From Blasia pusilla (taxonomy: Eukaryota > Marchantiophyta > Marchantiopsida > Blasiales): a DNA stretch of 64,000 nucleotides. Shown here one piece after another: positions 32,201 through 43,240 of this stretch. Numbering within the stretch: the stretch's first letter is position 1; each line of letters starts with the position of its first letter. Under the pieces are notes generated by a model. That model was not told the DNA's origin. It worked only from the letters and a program-made list of their open reading frames with translations, and ran no database searches. A program made the position numbers and the translations under genes. The DNA lies in the NCBI GenBank assembly GCA_050084515.1, contig CM114271.1:13516001-13580000 (forward strand). Direction: 5' to 3'.

Positions 32201-33951
32201 CAGGGTCACCCCTTATAGAAGTTAAATATAGCATTTCTACGCGAAGTGTATGGTTAAACTTGAACATACCCAGCTAATACACTGTTGAAAATCTCGACCT
32301 TCTCGCACATGAATAATTTTTGTTTTGGGTTCATGTCGTAGTTCACCCTGAACTTTCAGTTAAATTGTGCTCGCGCAGAATTTTGAATAAGTGGCCCTTG
32401 ATTCCTGAAAACAAGTTTGAAGCTAGTTAGCATTCTTTTAATAGAAGTTTGACAATTAGCAGCCCCAGTACTCGATGTAATGGGCATGTGGTGCAAGACT
32501 CCCGTTTTGGAACATCAGTGTGAACAAGTCTTGTAAGATGCCAGACCTCATGAACTTACATAATAGGATTTCCTTTCATTCATTCAACAGGGCGGAATCG
32601 GAGTTGCTATTTGGGTTGCTGCTGTGGCAAAACAAAGTGCAGATAAACAACTCACAGCAGCAGCAGCCAGTGGGGGGAGGTCAGCTCATGTTGCACATGT
32701 TGATGGTATACCGGATCAGGATGCTCCCCGTGAGCAGCAGGTATGGAGGCGGAAAGGGAGTCAGGGGATGGAAGTGGAGCTTTGTACAGTGCAGGACTAT
32801 GTGGGCCCTGATGCGATTTTGGATGATGAGCTTATGGACACTGTGAAGGTTTGTATCTGGATGTGACAGTTTTATCCATACTTCACAAATGGAACTGGGC
32901 TGGGGTCAGAGAATTGGAAGCTTCTGATTTGTTGATTCACTTGATTTTTACCAGATTTTTTCCTGTGCACGTGCTGGGAAGAGAACTGAATAGCATGGGA
33001 TGGGAGAAGTAATTGTCACAACAATTATTGCCACTCTCTTTCCTGGAAAACCTCGAATAAACTCCTAACTTATCTCTGCATATTCCTGTTACAGGTATCC
33101 CAAGCCATGTCAAAAAGTTTTGTAAAAGTCCTACCTATTGCAACAGTGAAGGAAACAATTTCAGCTATTCTGAAAGGTCGGCAAAGATGTGCTCTTGTTG
33201 TGGATGAGAATGACCTGTTAGAGGGCATCTTCACCTTTTCTGATCTTGAGCGTGAAGTCATAAAGGCAGCAGAAGCGTCTGCTCTGGGGGATCAAACAGT
33301 GCTGGAGGTAACCTTGACGTTTTTCATTGAGTGAACATGTTTCTTTAGAGTCAGATGGGTGGTTAAAACGGAGGATACTTTTTTGAGAGCTGGAATATAT
33401 ATCACAAGCTATTATATGCTTACCTTGGACTATTGTGGAAAAGCAGGTGGACACATTGCTGGTTGCTGCACTTTGCAGTGGGAAAGGGGATAACCAGGGG
33501 GAGGACACAGACATTCTGGTCTGCTTTCCTGACATGAGTCTGAAGAGCGTCCAGGATCTAATGGATTCATGTGATTTTGGGCAACTGCCAGTTGTGGCAA
33601 GAGCAGGCAAAAGGTGGCAGGATCAGGGTCGACAGCTTGTGGGCCTTATTGATCGAAATGCAATTCCTCGCTGTATAAAGTACGTTCTTCTGACACATCA
33701 CCATCACATTCCATTTAACGTGTTCACTCTAGAGGAGTTCATTTTCACCTAAGGAATGCTTCAAATGAGTAAGAAGAGATATTAACGTATGCCTCTAATA
33801 CCCTGATAGCTGTCGCATTCTAATACACATTTGTCAAGTTGCAATTGATCCACAGTTAAGAGTGTAGCGCATATCTGATGGTCATTCCTTGAATATTTCA
33901 TGATGGTGCTTCTACTGAGTACTACTTGCTAGGAGAAGGAACAGACTGTGA
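28026..33951 (+). CDS. CLC-f: Plant CLC-f type chloride channel/transporter, nine exons
   Basis: Exons: 28026-28880, 29435-29837, 30416-30610, 30808-31262, 31626-31730, 32591-32848, 33095-33307, 33447-33679, 33933-33951. All introns are GT-AG and the total is 911 residues plus stop. Residues 1-265 are Ser-rich, charged and probably disordered. The CLC membrane domain starts near 268. Anion-path motifs are GTGCSLGPEGPSVDIG with gating Glu380, FNAPVSGCFFAIET (421-434) and GGVYAP (593-598). Two CBS domains span about 758-905. The motifs closely match plant CLC-f, an endomembrane anion transporter; Golgi location is known for Arabidopsis CLC-f and is inferred here. By alignment, the proton-glutamate site is Thr434. 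The start is the first ATG of a long open exon. The last intron allows a different C-terminus. Confidence 0.93.
29234..29284. repeat. (TA)n microsatellite in CLC-f intron 1
   Basis: About 50 bp of alternating TA in intron 1, followed by degenerate GTATATA repeats to about 29335. It does not touch the splice sites. Confidence 0.9.
29435..29837 (+). CDS. CLC-f: CLC-f exon 2: ion pathway with gating glutamate
   Basis: Encodes residues 286-420. It begins VHLIHDLAWAGTPHEG and includes the GPEGP motif with Glu380. Acceptor TTTTACCAG; donor GTTTGA at 29838; phase 1, splitting Gly420. Confidence 0.92.
30416..30610 (+). CDS. CLC-f: CLC-f exon 3
   Basis: Encodes residues 420-485, FNAPVSGCFFAIETVLRP onward. 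Acceptor TTGTTGCAG; donor GTACAT at 30611. The split Glu485 codon joins correctly to exon 4. Confidence 0.92.
30808..31262 (+). CDS. CLC-f: CLC-f exon 4: membrane core with GGVYAP
   Basis: Encodes residues 485-636, with several membrane helices, WGFTNVDEILHSGKSA and the anion-site motif GGVYAP. Acceptor TTTCTTGCAG; donor GTATAA at 31263. Confidence 0.93.
31626..31730 (+). CDS. CLC-f: CLC-f exon 5
   Basis: Encodes residues 637-671, VGMAALLAAVCSVPLTSVLL through ELTKDYHILLPLM, the conserved late CLC helices. Donor GTATGT at 31731; phase 0 on both sides. Confidence 0.93.
32591..32848 (+). CDS. CLC-f: CLC-f exon 6: last helix and linker to CBS domains
   Basis: Encodes residues 672-757: GGIGVAIWVAAV, then a hydrophilic linker ending LDDELMDTVK. 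The linker is poorly conserved in the family. Acceptor CATTCAACAG; donor GTTTGT at 32849. Confidence 0.9.
33095..33307 (+). CDS. CLC-f: CLC-f exon 7: first CBS domain
   Basis: Encodes residues 758-828, VSQAMSKSFVKVLPIATVKE through CALVVDENDLLEGIFTFSDL, a typical CBS domain. Acceptor TGTTACAG; donor GTAACC at 33308; phase 0. Confidence 0.92.
33447..33679 (+). CDS. CLC-f: CLC-f exon 8: second CBS domain
   Basis: Encodes residues 829-906, with DTDILVCFPDMSLKSVQDLM and QLPVVARAG, then QLVGLIDRNAIPRCI. The donor GTACGT starts at 33680 and splits the last codon after AA. Confidence 0.9.
33933..33951 (+). CDS. CLC-f: CLC-f exon 9: short C-terminus
   Basis: With canonical splicing the final residues are K-R-R-N-R-L and then TGA at 33949-33951. 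A different frame from 33933 stays open for 46 codons to a stop at about 34069-34071 and has a protein-like, acidic end. Which is used cannot be decided from DNA alone. Confidence 0.6.
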
Positions 33952-34071
33952 TGCAAGTTTCTCAGTCTTCCGTGGTGATACGATTCAGGGAGGAGGCCTC
34001 CAAAAGGATTGCAGCATTGCTTGCCAAGGAGGATGAAGATGATGATGCGCCGCTCTTGGATTCTCATTGAC

Positions 34072-36050
34072 AGGGTTGTGGAGTTTTGTAGTCTTTTGAT
34101 CGGTATTGGACAAGTAGGAGGTCGAAGGGAAAACTCTTGAGGATGCAATTGAAGACCTCTAGAGGGCTTTCTGATATTGTACATTTTCCAGGCAAGTAGT
34201 ATAAGAGTGTAAATGATACACCAGTGCAATTAGAGTAGGCATATAGTTGGTAGGAGGGCTGTCAGGCAGTTTGTTGGGTCCGAAGGTTACCCACTAGCCT
34301 CCAGCTATAATGTAAGTTTCACATTCTTGTTCCAAAGATTCTTTTTAGGAGATCTGTCTCACCAAACCATCATCTGGCGGTTAACAGCTTTCAGTGACTG
34401 TTCCTTTCTATGTACAGTTTTGAACACGAGAGTTAGCCAGTATGCCAGTTGTCAGCTCTGAAATGTGAACAATGTGGATTGAAATCTCAAGCTGCGGCTC
34501 AAGTGTCGCAGCCTGTGTCCACCACTCTTGTTAGGAGGCCATGAACTGCATGTGTCCCACATGACCCTTCCCCTTATCCTCTGTGAATGTAAGTGGAAAA
34601 GGCTTGGAGGTATGAAGAGAAGATTTTATACTACTGCATCATATGAATGCAGTTTCTATTGGAACCTTGAACTGTAGGGCATAATGTGGACTAGAAGTCC
34701 AGATTCTTTTGCCGGGGACTGAATGTGATCACACCGGGTCTCTGGAGAGCAAAATTTACAGCTTGGTATATGCCACATTACTTATGGTCTTGACTTGTTT
34801 GCTTGCGGAGTCTCCAAATTGCGTCTTGGAGTGGTGTATGTACCCACAAGTTCAGACTCTAAAGCTGCTAGCACTACCATTATGATCCGCATGTTCCGAT
34901 ATGTATGGATCCAAAGCTGATAGTTAATTACATACACTATCAGAAATGCGTAGGGCTGGATAACCAGTGTACTACATTGTGACGCCGGCATGCGTGACCT
35001 CGCGGAGTAAAAATTCAGGGCCTGGGGTGAGAACAGCTTTGAATTAAAAATATCCAGCCTTTGCCCATGGGGCACGCCGCGTGCGCAGGTGGGCCCACGA
35101 GTAGCAATAAACAATAATCTGTCATTATTACGGGATTGTTTTAGGAGCATGTTTTCATGTGAGAAGTGGATGGTTGTCTTCGGTCCTGACCATGCTTTCA
35201 TAAGAGGTTTTCTTGCTCGTTCCAAAACCAATACAATAAATCCATGCATCTTTAAATGGCTTTGACAAGTTGCTTCCCTATTCTCGACCATTTCTTTTGT
35301 ATGCCCTAAAGAGTGTCCTTCCTATTTGGGGAACCAATGTTGCTAATTATGACCAGCCACGGTATGAATCTTACAAAATTTTTTTCTTGCTGTTTTAAGA
35401 ATAGAATATATTTTTTCCCGGTTATCACATGTCAAACAAAGGTGTTTGTAAATCAAGAAAGCATGTAATTAATAGAGTATTTTTATTAATTTGTTTGTAA
35501 ATATAAAATTTTTATATTTATAAGGTCCATTGTAAGTCGGAGTGTAGAAGGCGAGTGAGAGCACACTCCGAATAAAAAGATGTTATGGCACAATTACTAC
35601 TTGTCATTTAAAAAATCTCAATATATTTGGAGTTGAAAAATAATATATTTATAAAGTTAAAACAATTTACCTTATCTATGGCCTTTTATGGAATTACTCT
35701 CTATGACTATTCAAGTATCTAATTGAAAATATTCTACTATCATACCTACACTAAAGAGAATGTTGAAATATCATTATAAATTTCACCAAAAAAGATATTT
35801 GAAAATAAAAAGATGAATATTATCCTATTAAATTTTTTTCAATCCAAGATAAATCTTTCCTTGACAACCTTGTCTATAAAATTTCCATGGCTTTATCCAA
35901 TTAATAAATTGAGACCTTATATCACAAGGATTAAACTTCATACAAAAGGTTGAGCATGATATTTCATAACCATTCTCCACCTAACGCCTTCTATTCTATT
36001 AATATACTTCCTTGAGATCCTTAGGAAGATGGTAGAGTAGGCGTAGTGCC
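34072..36050. other. CLC-f 3' region, then AT-rich DNA without recognised genes
   Basis: The first few hundred bases are probably 3' untranslated sequence of CLC-f. A 169-codon ORF on the - strand at 34782-35291 matches nothing I know. From about 35380 the DNA is very AT-rich and featureless. Confidence 0.4.
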
Positions 36051-36059
36051 TCATCCTTT

Positions 36060-37130
36060 GCAAAGAGCACGTTTAGTACAGAATCCCCACGAGGAGTTGG
36101 AACACTTTGGAGTGAAGTGGACATACAACTTGCTCTAGATTGGTGGCAAGACATGCAGATTGACGTTCAACAATTTTCTGCCACATGCATGGTATGTGAT
36201 CAAGTTCAGACATTATTCAATGCTCTGACTCCACAGTTGTATCCATTTTCGATTGTAGGTTTAGCTTATTGATGGAGTTTGGATTTTTAGGGCCTTTGTC
36301 TTTGAAGAAGCAACATAGTTGTTATGTGTTGGTAATGGTTGAGCATTTCTCGGAGTGCTCGCAAAGCAAGTGATAATTAATCATAAAATTAATACACACA
36401 AAATCACTCTCTAGAAATAAATAAAAAAATATAAATCTCAAATTAGGACATTTCTAGAGAGTGAAGTGCATTAATTTATAATTAATACATTTCTCGGTGA
36501 AGAGAGGATTATGCAAGTATGGCTTGTAGACAGATCACCTAGGAGATTGGGACCTATAATTGCCATGGTTGGTGATGGGATAAAGATTCAATAGGTAGAC
36601 ATCTTTAGGATCGTTCTTACTGTATTTGTTGCTTTATGGCCAAGAGCTTGATTTACGTGTGGCCATTCATCTCGATGCAATTGAGGTGTTGAATCTCGAT
36701 GATCCTGATGTACGGATGCACGGATGTTCTTAGAGGGTTGAGTTGAATTGGAGACTTATGCCCATGGCATTTGAGAGCTTGGTGATTGCACAATATCAGG
36801 ATACTTTGAGGTTTGCGACTATTCAAGGAGGTGGTTATCGATCCACGATCCCTAGGTTTCATTAGATGACACCTACGACCATGGATATGACCATGGGATG
36901 CACCATCTTGAGAAAGCAAGATATTTTGCCATTAGGTGTTCTCTTATTGGAGGGATGTGATGGTATGGTTTGGAAGGATCATGTGCGTAAGTGTGCGCCA
37001 TAACACCTTCCTAACATTGAGGGTATAATTGAGCCAAGCTTAGTAGTGGTTCTTGTAGGCTCACATTGCATGTCGTGTGGTTCAGCCACGATGCTAGGGT
37101 AAATATTAGGTAATCATAGATCCAAACTTT
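36060..37130 (+). pseudogene. Decayed Ty3/gypsy integrase 3' end with C-terminal Cys cluster
   Basis: At 36090-36355 the reading gives EELEHFGVKWTYN, CMVCDQVQTLFNALTPQLYP and KKQHSCYVLVMVEHFSE. These match the integrase finger and core of the - strand copy at 7690-7400. After a 134-bp insertion, about 36860-37100 reads LPLGVLLLEGCDGMVWKDHV, KCAP, HLPNIEG and HCMSCGSATMLG. That is an integrase C-terminal tail with a C-x2-C pair, possibly the start of a PHD-like finger. Many stops. It belongs to the same or a sister gypsy family. Confidence 0.65.
36354..36487. mobile_element. Small foldback (MITE-like) insertion with 10-bp target duplication
   Basis: CATTTCTCGG occurs at 36344-36353 and again at 36488-36497, flanking 134 bp that interrupt the integrase remnant. 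Inside, CACTCTCTAGAAAT (near 36404) and ATTTCTAGAGAGTG (near 36449) are perfect inverted repeats. The outer AT-rich arms are also roughly inverted (TAATTAATCATAAAATTAAT and ATTAATTTATAATTAAT). An 8-10 bp duplication fits hAT or Mutator-type transposition. It is non-coding. Confidence 0.7.
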
Positions 37131-37164
37131 TGTCTTTGGCATCCTAGAGATGTATGTCATAGTA

Positions 37165-37340
37165 GATAGGGAAAGATGGCTATCCGGAGTTAGAGGGACC
37201 TAACTACAAGCTAGGGGGACAATTGGAGATATTTCAATCGTCTCAATGTTTAGATGGCATGAGTTGGCATGGTATCTTGTGTGTGTATTCGGTGACAATG
37301 ATATATGTTATGTAGCGAAATGTATGCGCACGAAAACTAT
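37165..37340 (+). repeat. Gypsy polypurine-like tract and LTR end fragment
   Basis: A GCTAGGGGGACAATTGG purine-rich tract near 37213 is followed by TAGATGGCATGAGTTGGCATGG, a TGTGTGTATTCGGTGACA block and ATGTATGCGCAC. This aligns with 3160-3250, the end of the copy A LTR. It follows the integrase tail in the same orientation, as a 3' end would. Confidence 0.6.
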
Positions 37341-37349
37341 GAAATTTTT

Positions 37350-39450
37350 ACTTATATTCTCCATCTAATGGTTCTAACCTGGTCCATGATTACCATATAT
37401 AGTTTGGGCATTACAATGAACCAAATGGCCTTTGGCCAAATTTAGTGCCCATACATCAACAATCGTAGAGAGCAAGTGCACCACATGGTAGTAGAAAAAT
37501 AGTTACTCGAAAAAATCATCCCCATACACCACTTAGCTCATGAACGGTTCATGATTTATAATTTCAATACAAGAGGCTAAGAGGTCCATCGAAAAATCCC
37601 AACCTTCACCATGAAATCAACAAATGGGTGTGTAAAATGGGAAAAAAAAACTTGGAAGGATGATTAGAAACACTACTAAAAATGAATTTGTGATTTATTG
37701 GCTACTCATTCATATTTTTCACGTGGAAGATAGTTCTTTATTTTTGGAATAGGTTATCGTCTTTTAAAATTTTATTTCGTGAGAAAATCCCTTATGTATG
37801 AAAGGAAATATGCACCTCATCATCCCAATTTCACTTATTTAAACATAATCATTTCATAAAAATTACTTTCATTCTATAAAATTCCAAATAGAGGAAATGA
37901 GCAAATAGTTAATTCATAAATAACATATAACTTAGTAGTTACTTTTTCTTTCCATGAAAAAGAATATGACACAACATCTAGATAGGAAGCTAACTTTCTT
38001 TAGAAGAGACTTTCCTCAAGAAGCAACAAGAAGAGGTCGAGTGGATTTTATAGGAGAAACCAAATTTAGTGTCCAAATCCTAATGTGAGATGCCCTACTT
38101 TCTTAAGAACCTTAACTTTGCTTAGTCTTAGAAACAAAAGAAATCTGAATTTTCGTAGGATCTATTTAAGAAATTATCCATGTACGCGTCATTCTCTAGA
38201 AATTTCCTAATTTGAGATACATACTTTCTTAAGCATCATGCTTAATTTTACGATTATTTCCTTAGAGAAAGTTTTTTAAAAATTCATACATATGATCCAC
38301 ACTCCTCATTTCTAGAGAAAAATGTTTTGTCCATAGTAGATTTGTGGATAAACAAACTGTCAATAATTTTTACGTGTTTTATAAAACATCTAATTTTTCT
38401 CTCAATATTTTACATATTGATTTTATTTTCATTTCACATGAAATTGGATTTTTGGCATGATTTTTTAAAATTTACGTATTAAAATGCACAAACACCTTGG
38501 TGCACTGTAAAGATAATTTAAATCACCTACTATTAACGTATGATTTCAACGTTGATTTCTTGAATCAACGTTGAAGTATTGCGAGTTATCATAATATAAA
38601 CGTACAAAAATTAGTTGAAAATAAATAATAATATGAATTAAAAAATATTTATAAAGATATACGTGCAAAGATATAATTATGTTTGGGGTGCTTAAGACCC
38701 AGTCCCGGCTCCTTGCCAAGTCGCCGTCGAGATAGTTGACTCCGTGTTTTGAAGGCGCGAACTAAATTCGAATCCCATAAATGCAATCCGTCGGATTAAG
38801 AAAAATGTGGAAAATACGGGCCGGGTCACCGGGCATGGGACCGGGTCCTTATCCTCAACTAGAGGGAAGTAATGGCGAGAAAGTTGGGGCGTGGCTAACT
38901 ACGACCAACCCAGAAAGTACGGAAACGTATTTTCCTCTCCATTCATACTCTGCAAAGCAGAACTCTGTCACCGTCGACTTCTTGTTGAAATAATATGCTG
39001 TCTCGCTTGTCGATTTCAAAGGGGCGCGTCGAGTTCGTGAGTGGCAGAGGCCGTCTGATTGGTGAGTTATCGTCCTTCTTTGTTTAGTGATTGGATTCCT
39101 GCGAGGTTTCAATTGCGTTTCGATTGGTCTTTCTTCCAGCCGTTCGTCTCTTCAATGAGTGTGTGATTGATTTCTTGCCCGCTGGACGTCTGAGCAGAGT
39201 TCCAGGCAACATCATCATGTAGAAGGTGATATTTAGGAAACTGACTAGGATACATGTGTCTCTTCGCAAAGAAAGCCTCTTTCTCTGCGGCGCTTGGGCT
39301 AGAGATCGAGTGTTGTAAGGTTTTACAAACGCTTGGAGTGGAGCATCTGGACTTAGGGACGGAGACGGCGGAGGATTTGAAGACATACAGAATGGGCGGA
39401 GTTCGGTAAGATTCACTGAAGATTGGAGAAGAGCAACCGGACTGAGGGAA
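37350..39450. other. AT-rich DNA, no recognised gene
   Basis: AT-rich to about 38680, then a GC-richer stretch at 38690-39450. The latter may be promoter and leader of the exon at 39455. No domain or shared repeat was recognised. Confidence 0.4.
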
Positions 39451-39454
39451 GGCG

Positions 39455-39742
39455 ATGGCAGGTGACGAGAAGGGACAGAGCTTGAGGACAGAAACTACCC
39501 CGTTGCTGGAGGATGATGATTTAGAAAAGTATTCTACATGTGACGTTGAGAAGGAATCGGCGAGGACACTATGGGAATACATAAAGGCAGAAGTTGCCTG
39601 CTACTCAAAGTACATGTGTCCTGTTATACTACTCCTGTCCTGGGATCATAGTTTTATTGCTCCTGGCTTTCTTTCATATTCTGTAGGGGATTTCAATTGT
39701 TATTATCGTCATCAACCCCTCATATGTGAAACTCCTGTGTAA
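39455..39742 (+). CDS. Possible first exon of a membrane transporter, likely truncated
   Basis: The ORF starts MAGDEKGQSLRTETTPLLED, with an acidic N-terminus and a dileucine-type TPLL motif. It continues ARTLWEYIKAEVACYSKYMC and then a hydrophobic PVILLLS segment. The layout recalls the N-terminus of MATE/DTX transporters (short acidic leader, W-x-E-x-K-x-E, then a first helix). The match is weak and I see no later MATE exons downstream before the tRNA. A possible donor lies in the TCTGTAGGGG stretch near 39683. It may be a gene fragment or a chance ORF. Confidence 0.3.
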   Translation: MAGDEKGQSLRTETTPLLEDDDLEKYSTCDVEKESARTLWEYIKAEVACYSKYMCPVILLLSWDHSFIAPGFLSYSVGDFNCYYRHQPLICETPV

Positions 39743-40179
39743 CATTTATTACATATCCATTCAATTTCTCAAACATATTCCTCATCATCGCTGATGATTT
39801 CTGCACAGAGAGTGGCGCGATTCCGGGCTCAAATTTTAAGAATAAAGCGTACACTCCGCAAATTTAAAAATTGTGCTGAGGTTTGGATTGCGGAGATACT
39901 TCATCGAATTGGTGCCATAGCCAAGACCTCAAGGACGGCCGCCTTCCTCAGATTATGAACGCTTTGTCGGTAAACGCGTATAAGATCTGCATTTGCGAGA
40001 CACTATGTGGTTGTCACGCGGCGTATGATAGCTCCTGAAGATGTGTCTTCATTCATTCACCTGCTGAATTCAACTGATAGCTCATGGCCGATCCTTTACC
40101 GAGGACCGTAGGATGTATGCACACTTTCTTTAAGCAGATTAAGTGTATAATAAACTGTCAACCTTTAGTAGGCATCTGG

Positions 40180-40261
40180 GACGCTTTGGCCGAGTGGTTA
40201 AGGCGTGTGCCTGCTAAGTACATGGGGTCTCCCCGCGAGAGTTCGAATCTCTCAGGCGTCG
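40180..40261 (+). tRNA. tRNA-Ser(GCU)
   Basis: An 82-nt class II tRNA. The acceptor arms GACGCTT (40180-40186) and AGGCGTC (40254-40260) pair, with discriminator G at 40261. The anticodon loop is CTGCTAA with GCT at 40213-40215, closed by TGTGC/GTACA. A long variable arm GGGGTCTCCCC and the T arm GAGAG-TTCGAAT-CTCTC follow. The A box (TGGCCGAGTGG) and B box (GTTCGAATC) serve as internal Pol III promoters. It reads AGC/AGU codons. No intron. All stems pair, so it looks functional. Confidence 0.96.
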
Positions 40262-40299
40262 TCCCAAGTAGTAGTAAATAACCTTCACTTTTGTATTTC

Positions 40300-40850
40300 T
40301 CATGGAGAGCGAAGTTGCCCACTTCTTTCTCTCCCTAAGCACGCATATATATAATATATTCTACACTCTTAAATATTATTTTTATTATGAAAATAATCTC
40401 AATAGACGAAAAGTAATACTAAAAAAATATTGGATGGACATGAAATTAGGTGGTGATTAAAGAATTATTAGCTTTGATGAAAGCGGTCCCATCCACCTTA
40501 ACTTGACTATTAGCTCATGTTAAACCTTAAACCTACCACATGTCATGTTATTAGCTCATGTTAAACCTTAAACTTGCCACATGTGTTAAGGAGAAGAAAG
40601 CCCTTGCATGAAATCCCATATTCTTTTAATAATATGGATTATACCATAAATAGAGAGCGAAATTGCCCACTTCTTTCTCTCCCTAAGCACGCACGCAAAT
40701 TGTATATGTTATAATGTGTTCTAAATTGTTAAATGTGATTTATTGTTAACATAAAAATAATTCTCAATAGATGAAAAATAAGCCTTAAAATAGTAATAAA
40801 TGGACATGAAAATTAATGGTGATTAAAAAATATAATACCAGAAATAATTC
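40300..40850 (+). repeat. Tandem duplication downstream of the tRNA gene
   Basis: A block starting GAGAGCGAAGTTGCCCACTT and continuing CTTTCTCTCCCTAAGCACGC occurs at about 40302-40345. It recurs at about 40650-40695, with related AT-rich sequence after each. A nested 42-bp-spaced repeat (TTAGCTCATGTTAAACCTTA) lies at about 40510 and 40552. Confidence 0.7.
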
Positions 40851-40859
40851 TTGAGGGAA

Positions 40860-42880
40860 TGGTTAACCAATGTTTTATTATAAATGTCAAAAATAATAAC
40901 AATGTATAGAAGGATTAAACGAGGAAGGATAAATGTGTGATTCTTGACGTAATGGTGGACACATGTGTATTATAAATATCAAAAGACAAATCAAATACCA
41001 ACAATAATAACAAATCAACATAAAAATTAGAGATAATGCCAAAAGAAGGACTACGCAAGAAGGGGTGAATTTATGATTCTCAAGAGAATGGTGAACATAT
41101 GTTTTCATAAAAGTATTAAAAGACAAAAGTAAGTAGTCGAAAGCTTACACTGCAAAAGGAATAAATGTATCAATCACAAGCCTCAATATGTAATTAAACT
41201 CCTTGATTCTTTCTGTTGCATCGATACGGAAATGGTGAGCTATTGTTTTCAAGAAAATATCAAAAGATAAATATAAGAACCAAAAAATTGCACTGAAAAA
41301 GGAAGAAATCCATTATATCTCACTACATTACTTAACTCTTTGATTCTTGATGTTGCATTAATCGTGAAATAGTGAGCAAATATTTTCAAGAAAATATCAA
41401 AAGACATATGACATACGCTATGGAAGACAAAATGAAAGAGTAAGAGGATTTGAAATAAGTTAAGCCCGTATTCATGTACCCTTACATGAGCGCATATGGA
41501 CTTGATTAGTTTCTGAGGATGCCTTGGAGGAATGTTGGAAAAGTTGATATGGTTTAAAATTCTTTGAGATAAGCTTTTGAAGTCGATTAGACCCTTCTAT
41601 AATCAAGTGATTGAAAGGGGAGAGAATTCCTTGTCAAGCAAGTGGAAGAAGAGTTCGAGAAATTTTGATTTGTTGTTGAAATGATAAATCCTCCTTCTCT
41701 ACATGGGGCATCTCCTTGGAAAAACCTTGAAGTCATAATGACTCATAATGAGGGCGATCAAAGTCCAATTCCCCAAAGATGCTGATGGTGCACATGCCAC
41801 TATAGAGAAAATCCCCATGCCTCCAAAAGAATAGGCAAGATAGCTTTTTATGAAACCAAGACATCATCATCTCCCTCAAATGTATTTAGACTAAGAAATT
41901 AATAAAAAAAGTAATCATGATAGGAGTGTTGAAAAATGCTATATAAGAACTCTAAGATGGGAGGATAAGTGCAAAGAATATGAGAAGGACATCGTAGAAA
42001 ATTTTAGACAAAATCCAATTAGCGACATGGGCATGCCTTAGAAGAGTTAACAAATGAAGAACTCCCTTGTCTAAGCGCTTGGATACATAATCTATGAAGC
42101 CAGTTAATTCCAAACGGCCTTGTCTAAGAACTTGGATACATAATCTATGAAGCCAGTTGGGACACAAAGAACTTGAACTTGTTCAATACATATTGTAAGA
42201 TCATGAGCAAGTGGGATGAATGTATAAAAATGATCCTACTTGACATTTACTTGTTTGGACTTCAAAGTTTAAGATAGACATTTCCTCCAAAAAATGATCA
42301 TAAGCATTAAATACTTCATGAAGAGGACTTATGATGTGTGTATCATGAAGAATAATAGAGAAGAGTCAAGATGGAAATATTGGGTTAATGCTCAACCTAA
42401 ATTTCTCCCTATTCCAATCTCTCTATAATGTAGGTATGCAATCAAATCACTCTGTGAAGGTAAGATGGTGGTCAAGGTAACACTCCCTCCTTGATATACT
42501 CAAGTGTTGAGGAAGACCCTCCAATAAAATCTATCCCAACCCAAACCTTATGACCTTCTCTAATTGTCTCACCATACTTTATCTTATCTTTATACATTTG
42601 GACCAATTGACTATATTCACTTTACATGCTTGATCTACTTGTCACATGTTATTCTAACCATATGGAGTTACTTGGTCTCCCTTGACCTTGACGCACTTTT
42701 TACATGTTTTCCAAGGTATTTGTGGTTATTGGGTTTTCACTTATCTAGCACTCTACCTACCTTGATTATTCTATGTGCATCTTTAGTTGTAACCAATTTC
42801 TTTTGGTTACACTCGAAGAGCACAAAAATGTGTGATGGAAAAAAGTTGGCCATCCATGGGATCACCTTGATGCATCCCAC
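40860..42880. other. AT-rich DNA with degenerate local repeats
   Basis: AAGAAAATATCAAAAGA-type blocks recur near 41250 and 41395. A CTTGTCTAAG-CTTGGATACATAATC block is duplicated near 42068 and 42119. No gene was recognised. Confidence 0.45.
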
Positions 42881-42888
42881 ATGGTTAG

Positions 42889-43240
42889 GGTTGCACACAG
42901 TCAAAGTCTGTATCTGCAGACTTATATCCGTCCCTAGCTAGGACGGACATGTCCGAGCGGACACAATTACCTGTGGCCCGAATACGAGCCCTCCATCCCG
43001 CCATGTTTAAGCCTTGCGCATGACGAACCTACCTTGCGGGCCTAGCTATAGGCCACAAAACCGGTGCAGGCGCGGCCAACTTGTGTCCGCGCTACGGGTT
43101 CGGCGAGCTCTGGGGACGAGCTCGAATGTAGGTTGCAAGTACTTGAGCATCATGTCCGTGGACATGTCTAGACATAGTATGCAGTCATGTCCGTCCGGAC
43201 ACATTGGGACATGGACGGACATATCTGTTTCCGTGCAACC
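42889..43240. mobile_element. GC-rich non-autonomous DNA element with GGTTGCAC termini
   Basis: The block starts GGTTGCACACAG and ends CTGTTTCCGTGCAACC, giving terminal inverted repeats of about 8 bp with further partial pairing. GC content is far above the flanks. The ends are packed with TGTCCG / CGGACA motifs in both orientations, like the subterminal repeats of hAT-type elements. No convincing target duplication was found and no transposase is encoded. Confidence 0.5.

Noticed and set aside
39455-39742. Firm call of a MATE transporter
   Set aside because: Only the leader and one hydrophobic segment fit; no later exons were found.
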